Positions 1 to 4,372 of a stretch of DNA of 5,396 bases are shown piece by piece (positions within the stretch are counted from its first letter, which is position 1; each line of letters opens with the position of its first letter). The notes below the pieces were generated by a model. The model was not told the DNA's origin and did not search any database. It worked only from the letters and a program-made list of their open reading frames with translations. Source of the DNA: Deinococcus sp. (GTDB taxonomy: Bacteria > Deinococcota > Deinococci > Deinococcales > Deinococcaceae); the NCBI RefSeq assembly GCF_030523985.1, contig NZ_JAUNHK010000038.1, positions 1 to 5,396 on the forward strand, given 5' to 3'. The translations under genes were made by a program, and so were the position numbers.

Positions 1-2
1 GA

Positions 3-43
3 GCACATTCGGGCGCTTTCCTCGGATGTGCGGAGTAAAGCCC
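3..43. terminator. Imperfect hairpin region downstream of the flavin reductase gene, weak terminator candidate
   Basis: Just past the stop codon of the minus-strand flavin reductase gene, 11-23 can pair with 33-43 (GGG/CCC, CTTT/AAAG, then CTC/GAG, with a 2-nt bulge and one mismatch). A competing hairpin pairs GCACATTC (3-10) with GGATGTGC (24-31), with one G-U pair. On the minus strand no T-run follows, so if transcription ends here it is not a classic intrinsic terminator. The gene beyond position 1 is not visible, so the role is uncertain. Confidence 0.25.
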
Positions 44-52
44 AGTCCCGTA

Positions 53-691
53 TCACTCTTTCTTTTCCACCCACTGCGCGTAGGTCTGCCGCGTCAGCTC
101 GAAGGTGTCCCGCGTATGCGTGTACGTTCCGCGCCCACCCATGCGGCCTACGAGGTCGAGGGCGGCGGTATCCACGTCATGCTTTTCGGCGTCGAGCACG
201 GCGTCTTCACGCAGCCACAGGCCGAGGACTTCGCCGAGGATGATGCGGGTGCGGCCAATCAGAACCGTCTGCACCTCGCGGCATTCCAGCGCGGCGGGGG
301 CGTCCTGCACGTGGGGCACCTGCACCTGCTGACCGGGCGCGAGCCGGAGGCCGAGGGCCTGCGCCTCGTCCATGCCGTGTGGGAAATCGGTGGCGGTGAG
401 GTTCATCGCTTCGGCCAGGGCCGCGCTGACCAGACTGACCGTGAATTCACTTCCGGGTTTGACATTGAGCGCGGTGTCTTTCGGCGTGCCGTCGGGCCGG
501 TCACCGGGAGCGAAGGCGACGACGGGCGGCTCGGACCCCATCAGCCCGAAAAAGGAGTAGGGCGCGAGGTTGAACCCCCCCTCGCCCTGCGTGCCGACCC
601 ACGCGATGGGGCGGGTAACCACCGTCGCCGTCAGCAACTTGTAGCGGGCCGACTGCGGCAGCGCGGTCAGGTCGAAATGGGCATGGGACAT
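53..691 (-). CDS. Flavin reductase-like FMN-binding family protein
   Basis: This encodes a 212-residue soluble protein of the flavin reductase-like, FMN-binding split-barrel family (DIM6/NtaB type). Members bind FMN; many reduce flavin with NAD(P)H for a partner oxygenase, but the partner and substrate cannot be told here. Visible family features are RPIAWVGT (27-34), NLAPYSFF (41-48), PPVVAF (55-60), KDTALN (71-76) for the flavin phosphate region, the AMNLTA segment (95-100), DAPAALEC (130-137) and a C-terminal RMGGRGTY (183-190). No signal peptide or membrane segment is present, so it should be cytoplasmic. The frame stays open upstream to 961, but that part is low-complexity Arg/Pro/Gly and overlaps xseB; the ATG at 691 begins the family-like sequence and has a TACCCT box exactly 6 nt upstream, as expected for a leaderless gene. 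It is divergent from xseB. The family call is firm; the exact activity is not. Confidence 0.87.
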   Translation of the reverse strand: MSHAHFDLTALPQSARYKLLTATVVTRPIAWVGTQGEGGFNLAPYSFFGLMGSEPPVVAFAPGDRPDGTPKDTALNVKPGSEFTVSLVSAALAEAMNLTATDFPHGMDEAQALGLRLAPGQQVQVPHVQDAPAALECREVQTVLIGRTRIILGEVLGLWLREDAVLDAEKHDVDTAALDLVGRMGGRGTYTHTRDTFELTRQTYAQWVEKKE

Positions 692-697
692 GGAAGC

Positions 698-703
698 AGG
701 GTA
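698..703 (-). promoter_or_regulatory. -10 box for the flavin reductase gene (leaderless)
   Basis: On the minus strand the hexamer TACCCT fits the TANNNT pattern and is followed by six bases (GCTTCC) and then the ATG at 691. This places the transcription start at or next to the A of the start codon, so the mRNA would have no leader. No ribosome binding site is visible before the ATG. No convincing -35 box is found; its position would fall inside the start of xseB. Confidence 0.55.
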
Positions 704-714
704 GCGGTCTGGTC

Positions 715-720
715 TACGCT
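715..720 (+). promoter_or_regulatory. -10 box for xseB (leaderless)
   Basis: TACGCT fits TANNNT and is followed by six bases (GTGGGC) and then the GTG at 727. This spacing predicts a transcript beginning at the start codon itself. It favours GTG 727 over the in-frame GTG at 721, which directly abuts the box. No good -35 box is seen at the expected distance, which lies over the start codon of the divergent gene. Confidence 0.55.
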
Positions 721-726
721 GTGGGC

Positions 727-951
727 GTGAGTGCTCCGACGAGTTACCGTGACGCCTATGCCCAGCTTTCCCGGATTGCCGCCGAACTGGAGACGGGCGA
801 GGCCGACCTGGACCGGGTCTTGCCGCTGCTCGAAGAAGCCCGCGCCGCCTACGCCGAGTGCCGCAGCCGTATCGAGGCGGTGCGGGCGGTCCTGAGCGGC
901 GAGTGGGGCGAGGCGGAGGACAGCAGTGAGGGCGACGGCCCCGACCTTTGA
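727..951 (+). CDS. xseB: Exodeoxyribonuclease VII small subunit
   Basis: This 74-residue protein matches the XseB family. The small subunit packs along the long helical region of XseA, the catalytic large subunit, to form exonuclease VII, which degrades single-stranded DNA to oligonucleotides and acts in the cytoplasm. The family pattern is clear: YRDAYAQLSRIAAELETGE (7-25), then ADLDRVLPLLEEARAAYAEC (26-45) and a helix ending near residue 57, making two antiparallel amphipathic helices split by the short GEADLD turn. The tail from about residue 58 is acidic and probably disordered. XseA is not in this window, so the genes are apparently not adjacent on this side. GTG 727 is chosen because of the -10 box six bases before it; GTG 721, two codons upstream, is the alternative. 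The length is normal for the family. Confidence 0.85.
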   Translation: MSAPTSYRDAYAQLSRIAAELETGEADLDRVLPLLEEARAAYAECRSRIEAVRAVLSGEWGEAEDSSEGDGPDL

Positions 952-967
952 CCCCTGACACAAAAGA

Positions 968-1000
968 GAAAGGCCCCCCCGGTCAGGGAGAGGGCCTTTC
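968..1000. terminator. Bidirectional hairpin terminator between xseB and the lipoprotein gene
   Basis: GAAAGGCCC (968-976) pairs perfectly with GGGCCTTTC (992-1000), giving a 9-bp stem around a 15-nt loop in which CCC/GGG may pair further. It sits 16 nt after the xseB stop and 20 nt after the minus-strand lipoprotein stop, so it can serve both convergent genes. Read on the minus strand it continues into TCTCTTTTG, a pyrimidine-rich tail, so it looks stronger for the lipoprotein gene than for xseB. Confidence 0.75.
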
Positions 1001-1020
1001 GCATGTCGTCCCGCGTGGAC

Positions 1021-2307
1021 TCAGAATTCTTTGACGACGCTTTCTTTCTGCCAGTTGTAGCGGTAGTTCAGGAATTCGAAGGGGAACCCGGCTTTGATGC
1101 CGACGTAGCCGTCTGCGCCCAGCGCCACGTTGCCGCTCTGCCCGAAGGTGTAGGCCACCTTGACGTAGGGGTTGATGCCGAGTTCCGGCCCGGCGATACC
1201 GTAGAAAATCACGCTGGCGTCGTTGGTGAAGCGGGCTTTGGCGGCGATGCTGCCCGTGAGGTTGGGCGTGATTTGCGGCTCGACCGCGAAGGTATCGAGT
1301 TTGTTCCACTCAGGGCGCACGTATTCGGCACCGAGCGCCATGTGCTGCGCCACGCCGATGCTGAAGGGCTGGTCGACCTTCACCTGACCGCTCAGGTCGA
1401 AGCCCAGCCTGTAGGCGGGCGTCACCACAACGGGCAGTGGCCCCAGCATGAAGACCAGCGGGGCGTACCCCACCGAAACCAGGGGCAGGCTGACCGGCGT
1501 CTCGGCACTCAGGGTCAGTCCGGTGGCGGAGCGCATGGTGGCGTTGTTTTCGCCGTCCACCCGCACGGTGAAGTAGGTCACGGCGAGTCGCTTGGTCGTT
1601 TTGCCCTCGACCGGCACCTGCTCAATCTTGAGGTCGATCGTCAGGCTGTTGCGGAACTGGTAGCAGGCCCGCAGGTCGGTGCTGACCTGAATGGGGCTCT
1701 GGGCCGAGACGGGGAGCGGCACAGGCAAGCACTTTTCCTGACCGGTGCCCACAGTCCACGTCGCCTGCGGTCCGAGGTCGGTTTGCGGCAGGGGAATGTT
1801 GTAAAAGCCGTTGCCCGACTGGGCACCCTGGGCCGACAGCACCTGCTGTGCGTAGATGGGCCGCGAGGTGTTCACCTGCTGGGTGAGGTGGTACTCGCCG
1901 GGCTGGATGGCGCCGCTGTTCAGGGCGTCCTCCAAGGTGGCGGGGGCCGTCTCCACCCGGATGGTGTCGCCTGCGACCTCCACGTCGGTCACGCGGCGCA
2001 GCAGACCGTAGGGCGCGGCAGGGGTGGGCGCACTCGCCAGAATGGTTCCGTCAGTGAGGCTCTGCACGTCGTCCACTTGCGTGGCGCTCAGCTTCTGACC
2101 CCGCAGGGGAAGCGCGTCCGGGACGCTGAAGACGATGGTGCCGTCACTGCCGAGCGACTTGATGGTCTGGTTGGCGAAAGGGGTCAGCACCTTGAGCGGG
2201 CCGGACGTGGGGGCGGCGGGCTGAGCAGGCACCGGAGCGTCGGTGTTTCCGCAGCTGCTCAGGGCCAGCGTGGTGGCGAGAAGCAGACCAAAAGAGGACT
2301 TTCTCAT
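1021..2307 (-). CDS. Predicted surface or envelope lipoprotein of unknown function
   Basis: This encodes 428 residues that I do not recognise as a protein of known function. The N-terminus is a lipoprotein signal: MRK, a hydrophobic stretch (residues 6-16) and the lipobox LSSC with the lipidated Cys at 19. A Pro/Ala-rich linker follows (24-36). Residues 38-138 form a first module with GTIVFSV (57-62), APYGLLRRVTDVEV (98-111) and ETAPATLEDALNSGAI (119-134), a pattern I associate with secreted bacterial proteins but cannot name. The rest alternates polar and hydrophobic residues in short beta-like strands, including GPLPVVVTPAYRLGF (289-303), and ends in Phe. Two more cysteines, C193 and C215, could form a disulfide outside the cytoplasm. 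ATG 2307 is chosen because it begins the signal sequence and has an AAAGGA ribosome binding site 7 nt upstream; the frame runs open to 2391 without signal-like sequence. It is a single-gene unit with its own terminator. Confidence 0.85.
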   Translation of the reverse strand: MRKSSFGLLLATTLALSSCGNTDAPVPAQPAAPTSGPLKVLTPFANQTIKSLGSDGTIVFSVPDALPLRGQKLSATQVDDVQSLTDGTILASAPTPAAPYGLLRRVTDVEVAGDTIRVETAPATLEDALNSGAIQPGEYHLTQQVNTSRPIYAQQVLSAQGAQSGNGFYNIPLPQTDLGPQATWTVGTGQEKCLPVPLPVSAQSPIQVSTDLRACYQFRNSLTIDLKIEQVPVEGKTTKRLAVTYFTVRVDGENNATMRSATGLTLSAETPVSLPLVSVGYAPLVFMLGPLPVVVTPAYRLGFDLSGQVKVDQPFSIGVAQHMALGAEYVRPEWNKLDTFAVEPQITPNLTGSIAAKARFTNDASVIFYGIAGPELGINPYVKVAYTFGQSGNVALGADGYVGIKAGFPFEFLNYRYNWQKESVVKEF

Positions 2308-2314
2308 ACGGCCA

Positions 2315-2320
2315 TCCTTT
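2315..2320 (-). promoter_or_regulatory. Ribosome binding site of the lipoprotein gene
   Basis: On the minus strand AAAGGA lies 7 nt before the ATG at 2307. It decides the start: the upstream in-frame ATG at 2391 has no comparable site, and translation from 2307 opens directly with a lipoprotein signal peptide. Unlike the leaderless neighbours, this gene uses a conventional leader. Confidence 0.7.
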
Positions 2321-2357
2321 CCATGCAAACAAGTGAACCGAGGACGACACGGGGGCA

Positions 2358-2377
2358 GCAAGCAGAGGTCGGCTTGC
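2358..2377 (-). repeat. Hairpin in the lipoprotein mRNA leader (proximal)
   Basis: GCAAGC (2358-2363) and GCTTGC (2372-2377) form a perfect 6-bp stem around an 8-nt loop. It lies about 50 nt before the lipoprotein start codon, outside the ribosome binding site, and would be in the 5' leader if transcription starts near 2435. No T-run follows, so it is not a terminator. Confidence 0.45.
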
Positions 2378-2405
2378 GGGTCAGGCCCCAAACTTCTCCC
2401 CCCGC

Positions 2406-2434
2406 CCTGGCAGCCTCGCTGCGCCGCTGCCAGG
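2406..2434 (-). repeat. Hairpin at the predicted 5' end of the lipoprotein mRNA
   Basis: CCTGGCAGC (2406-2414) and GCTGCCAGG (2426-2434) form a perfect 9-bp stem with an 11-nt loop. If the -10 box at 2442-2447 is real, the transcript would begin almost exactly at this stem, a position at which a hairpin can protect mRNA from 5' decay. It could alternatively be a protein-binding palindrome. No T-run is adjacent on either strand. Confidence 0.5.
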
Positions 2435-2441
2435 TGATGAA

Positions 2442-2447
2442 CTTATA
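2442..2447 (-). promoter_or_regulatory. Possible -10 box for the lipoprotein gene
   Basis: On the minus strand TATAAG is the best match to TATAAT in the upstream region (5 of 6). It would give a leader of about 125-130 nt. A -35 box at 16-18 nt spacing is poor (GAATTG at 17), so this assignment rests on the -10 alone. Confidence 0.35.
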
Positions 2448-2464
2448 CACCCGGCGACCCCAGC

Positions 2465-2505
2465 ACAATTCCGTAAAAAGTCACGTCGCGCCCAGACAAT
2501 TCTGT
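2465..2505. repeat. Pair of 10-bp direct repeats, ACAATTCYGT
   Basis: ACAATTCCGT (2465-2474) and ACAATTCTGT (2496-2505) differ at one base and start 31 bp apart, close to three turns of the helix, so both copies face the same side. The second copy is also part of an imperfect palindrome, GACA-ATTC-TGTC. They lie upstream of the possible lipoprotein promoter and could be operator sites; chance is not excluded. Confidence 0.35.
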
Positions 2506-2588
2506 CAGGACCAGGGAGACACCTCGCCCGCCGATGGACCTCCGGGGGCCGCACGGATGCCGCAGCTCCTCCGGTCTGTGGTCGACAA

Positions 2589-2618
2589 GTGACGAAAAAG
2601 GTTCCCGGGCACTATGCT
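2589..2618 (+). promoter_or_regulatory. Promoter of the acyltransferase gene (leaderless)
   Basis: GTGACG (2589-2594; 4 of 6 to TTGACA) and TATGCT (2613-2618; 4 of 6 to TATAAT and fitting TANNNT) are 18 bp apart. The -10 box is followed by 7 nt and the ATG at 2626, which predicts a transcript starting at or next to the start codon. The in-frame ATG at 2614 lies inside this -10 box and is therefore unlikely to be used. Confidence 0.6.
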
Positions 2619-2625
2619 CGGCGTC

Positions 2626-3249
2626 ATGACCGATGGTTCGGTAGCCGCTTCCGCCACCCCCGAAGAACAGTTTCCCCACGTCAACCCGCACGTGTACCGC
2701 TTCGTGGTGGACGTGACCTTCTTGCCCGTCCTGCTGGCAGGCATGCGCCTCGACATTCACGGGCGCGAGAATGTGCCGCCGCCCGGCACGCCGCTGGTGG
2801 TCGCCGCCAATCACCAGTCGCTGCTCGACCCCTTCCTGATTGCCCGCGCCCTGCCACCGGGCCGCTTCCTGCAATTCATGGCCAAGCGCGAGCTGTTCGT
2901 TCCGGTCATCGGGGACATCATCCGCGCCGGGGGCAGCTTTCCGGTGGACCGCGACGGCAGCGACGTGAAAGCCATTCGCACCAGCCTGCGGATTTTGAAG
3001 GCGAACGGCACGGTGGGGATTTTTCCGCAGGGCACGCGTGGCGGACAGGAGATTCATGGCGGGGCGGCCCTGATTGCCGCGCGGGGCCGGGCACCTATCC
3101 TGCCCGCAGGCATCAGCCGCGACGGGAAGCGCTGGGTCATCCGCTTCGGTGAGCCCATTGCCGCCAGGGGCGGTATCAAGGCCAACACCGAAGAACTGGC
3201 CCGACAACTTCAGGTGCTGTCACAGCCGCTCGGACACCGGGTCGGCTGA
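2626..3249 (+). CDS. plsC: 1-acyl-sn-glycerol-3-phosphate acyltransferase (PlsC family)
   Basis: This 207-residue protein is a PlsC/LPLAT acyltransferase, which transfers an acyl chain to lysophosphatidic acid to make phosphatidic acid, the precursor of membrane phospholipids, at the inner face of the cytoplasmic membrane. The family blocks appear in order: NHQSLLD (62-68) with the catalytic HX4D pair H63 and D68, GGSFPVDRDG (102-111), GIFPQGTRG (131-139) and ILPAGI (158-163). The hydrophobic N-terminal stretch RFVVDVTFLPVLLAGM (25-40) probably attaches it to the membrane. The third block has Gln135 where Glu is usual (FPEGTR), a variant found in some other members. ATG 2626 is preferred to ATG 2614 because the latter falls in the -10 box. 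It is not translationally linked to the B12 genes: 250 bp with a separate promoter and riboswitch follow. The exact acyl acceptor is not proven by sequence. Confidence 0.87.
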   Translation: MTDGSVAASATPEEQFPHVNPHVYRFVVDVTFLPVLLAGMRLDIHGRENVPPPGTPLVVAANHQSLLDPFLIARALPPGRFLQFMAKRELFVPVIGDIIRAGGSFPVDRDGSDVKAIRTSLRILKANGTVGIFPQGTRGGQEIHGGAALIAARGRAPILPAGISRDGKRWVIRFGEPIAARGGIKANTEELARQLQVLSQPLGHRVG

Positions 3250-3273
3250 CGGGTCGGCTCCGGCCCCTATACT
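3246..3273 (+). promoter_or_regulatory. Promoter of the B12 uptake operon
   Basis: CTGACG (3246-3251; 4 of 6 to TTGACA) and TATACT (3268-3273; 5 of 6 to TATAAT) are 16 bp apart. The -35 box overlaps the stop codon of the acyltransferase gene. The transcript should start near 3280, immediately before the first paired strand of the riboswitch aptamer, which supports the assignment. Confidence 0.65.
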
Positions 3274-3280
3274 CTGTTCC

Positions 3281-3356
3281 AGCAGGCCCAGGGAAAGTCC
3301 GGTTTCAGTCCGGCACTGTCGCGCAACGGTTTTCAGTCCGAACACCTGACCTGCTC
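3281..3356 (+). promoter_or_regulatory. Cobalamin riboswitch aptamer
   Basis: The 5' leader carries the conserved core of the cobalamin riboswitch. AGCAGG (3281-3286) pairs perfectly with CCTGCT (3350-3355) to close the aptamer. Inside are AGGGAAAGTCCGGT (3290-3303), the segment GGCACTGTCGCGCAACGGT (3312-3330), which matches the family consensus CUGUCcCcGCAACuGU, and the B12 box (3335-3354) with its AG..CCGAACACCTG..CCTGC pattern. At about 75 nt it is compact, lacking large peripheral arms. It sits upstream of a B12-type ABC transporter, the typical target, and is followed by an intrinsic terminator, so bound cobalamin probably promotes premature termination. The class and the preferred cobalamin form (adenosyl, methyl or hydroxo) cannot be read with confidence. 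Confidence 0.88.
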
Positions 3357-3444
3357 TCGCTCGCCTACGGGCCAGCGTGCGGCCTGACCTCTCGCGGAAG
3401 GAGGAAACGCCCGTCCTGAGCGTTGGACGCGCCTTTTCTGCTGA
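3357..3444 (+). promoter_or_regulatory. Riboswitch expression platform
   Basis: Between aptamer and terminator lie several competing elements. CCTGACCT from the B12 box region (3345-3352) recurs at 3383-3390, and CTCTCGC occurs at both 3354-3360 and 3389-3395. CGTCC (3412-3416) and GGACG (3425-3429) form a 5-bp stem with an 8-nt loop. CGCCC (3408-3412) can pair with GGGCG (3465-3469) in the 3' arm of the terminator, a possible antiterminator. A GGAAGGAGG stretch (3396-3404) resembles a ribosome binding site but no start codon or short gene follows at useful distance. Confidence 0.45.
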
Positions 3445-3477
3445 CCGCTGCCCACTTTGTTCGGGGGCGGTTTTTTT
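3445..3477 (+). terminator. Intrinsic terminator controlled by the cobalamin riboswitch
   Basis: CCGC-TG-CCC (3445-3453) pairs with GGG-GCGG (3464-3470), leaving a 2-nt bulge, and is followed directly by seven T residues (3471-3477). It lies after the aptamer and only 22 bp before the btuF start, with the ribosome binding site downstream of it, the arrangement expected for transcription attenuation. Confidence 0.75.
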
Positions 3478-3489
3478 CGTTGCCCCGCC

Positions 3490-3494
3490 AGGAG
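3490..3494 (+). promoter_or_regulatory. Ribosome binding site of btuF
   Basis: AGGAG lies 5 nt before the ATG at 3500. It fixes the start; the longer open frame from 3377 would run through the riboswitch platform and terminator. Confidence 0.75.
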
Positions 3495-3499
3495 AACCC

Positions 3500-4372
3500 A
3501 TGCGTACCTTTCCCGCCCTGCTGCTGACCCTGAGCGCCGCGCTCGCCACCTCTGCCAGCGCTGCCCGCTATCCCCTCACCCTCACCGACGACCTCGGGCG
3601 CAAGGTGACGGTCAAGGCCGAGCCTGCCCGCATCATCAGCGTGCTGCCGAGCAACACCGAAACCCTGTGCGCCATCGGAGCCTGCGCCAAGTTGGTCGGC
3701 GTGGACGACTACAGCGACTTTCCCGCGCAGGTCACCAAGTTGCCCAAAGTGGGCGGCCTCTACGACCCCAACGTGGAAAAAATCGTGAGTCTCAGGCCCG
3801 ACCTCGTCATCGTCAGCAAGTACGGCAAGCTGACCGAGCAACTGGACAAACTGGGCGTGCCCACGCTGGCGGTCAACCCCGAAAGCTACGCCGACGTGTT
3901 CAGCAAAACCACGCTGCTGGGCCGCGTCGTCAACCGTGAGGCGCAGGCCAAGGCGCTCAATATTCAAATGGGGCGCGAGATTGCCAAGGTCGAAATTCTG
4001 ACCAAAAATGCCGTTCGCAAGCCCACCACCTACTTCGAGATTGACCCCACGCCGTACTCCATCGGCCCCAACTCGTTCATGGGCACGTTGCTGACCAAGG
4101 CGGGCGCGAGAAACGTGATTCCGGCGTCCCTGGGCGACTTTCCCAAGGTAGACCCCGAACTGATCGTGAAGCAGAACCCGCAACTGATTCTGGGCACCGA
4201 CCTCAAGACGGCGGCGGCGCGGCCCGGCTGGAAGTCCATCACCGCCGTGAGGACAGGCAAGGTCATCGAGATTCCCAAGGAACTGAACACCATTCTGGGA
4301 CGCCCCGGCCCCCGACTGCCGCAGGCGCTGCGCGGCCTGGCGAAAATCGTTCACCCCGAACTGTTCCGGTGA
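3500..4372 (+). CDS. btuF: Cobalamin ABC transporter substrate-binding protein
   Basis: This encodes 290 residues of the BtuF/FecB-type periplasmic binding family (cluster III, two lobes joined by a rigid helix). It should capture the vitamin outside the cytoplasmic membrane and hand it to the permease encoded next. The N-terminus is a Sec signal peptide: MR, hydrophobic residues 4-16, and a small-residue cleavage region at ASA-A (19-22); there is no lipobox, so the mature protein is soluble in the envelope rather than lipid-anchored. Family features are ARIISVLPSNTETLCAIGA (43-61), LVGVDDYSDFP (65-75), KVGGLYDPNVEKIVSLRPDLVI (83-104), GVPTLAV (119-125) and NPQLILGT (226-233). C57 and C62 are close and could form a disulfide. 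The cobalamin assignment comes mainly from the riboswitch, since the same family also carries heme and siderophores. The stop overlaps the permease start, indicating coupled translation. Confidence 0.88.
   Translation: MRTFPALLLTLSAALATSASAARYPLTLTDDLGRKVTVKAEPARIISVLPSNTETLCAIGACAKLVGVDDYSDFPAQVTKLPKVGGLYDPNVEKIVSLRPDLVIVSKYGKLTEQLDKLGVPTLAVNPESYADVFSKTTLLGRVVNREAQAKALNIQMGREIAKVEILTKNAVRKPTTYFEIDPTPYSIGPNSFMGTLLTKAGARNVIPASLGDFPKVDPELIVKQNPQLILGTDLKTAAARPGWKSITAVRTGKVIEIPKELNTILGRPGPRLPQALRGLAKIVHPELFR

Larger units (their letters stand above)
2308..2625. other. 318-bp intergenic region between divergent lipoprotein and plsC genes
   Basis: No protein-coding gene is supported here. From left to right it contains the lipoprotein ribosome binding site, two perfect short hairpins (2358-2377 and 2406-2434), a possible minus-strand -10 box (2442-2447), two copies of ACAATTCYGT (2465-2474 and 2496-2505), a GC-rich stretch with no evident signal (about 2510-2585), and the plsC promoter (2589-2618). 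Reading frames through it are extensions of shadows of the flanking genes. Confidence 0.7.

Noticed and set aside
692..961. N-terminal extension of the flavin reductase by 90 residues
   Set aside because: The extension is Arg/Pro/Gly low-complexity sequence overlapping xseB on the other strand. The family-like sequence begins at the ATG at 691, which has its own -10 box.
1003..2592. Plus-strand open frame of 529 codons opposite the lipoprotein gene
   Set aside because: It is the antisense shadow of the lipoprotein gene. The minus-strand reading has a signal peptide, lipobox, ribosome binding site and terminator, whereas the plus reading is rich in Gly, Arg, His and Gln with no recognisable fold.
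2308..2625. Radiation/desiccation response operator in the divergent intergenic region
   Set aside because: I looked for the 17-bp AT-rich palindrome known from Deinococcus DNA-damage genes and found nothing similar here or in the other intergenic gaps.
3396..3430. Short leader peptide gene after GGAAGGAGG
   Set aside because: No ATG, GTG or TTG lies at a normal distance after this purine stretch, so it is more likely part of the RNA structure.
3377..3499. Upstream start for btuF at 3377
   Set aside because: The extra 41 residues would be encoded by the riboswitch platform and terminator and would hide the signal peptide. ATG 3500 has a good ribosome binding site.
3250..3499. Heme or siderophore transporter instead of cobalamin
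   Set aside because: The binding protein and permease families alone would allow it, but the cobalamin aptamer in the leader points to B12. No iron-responsive operator was recognised near the promoter.
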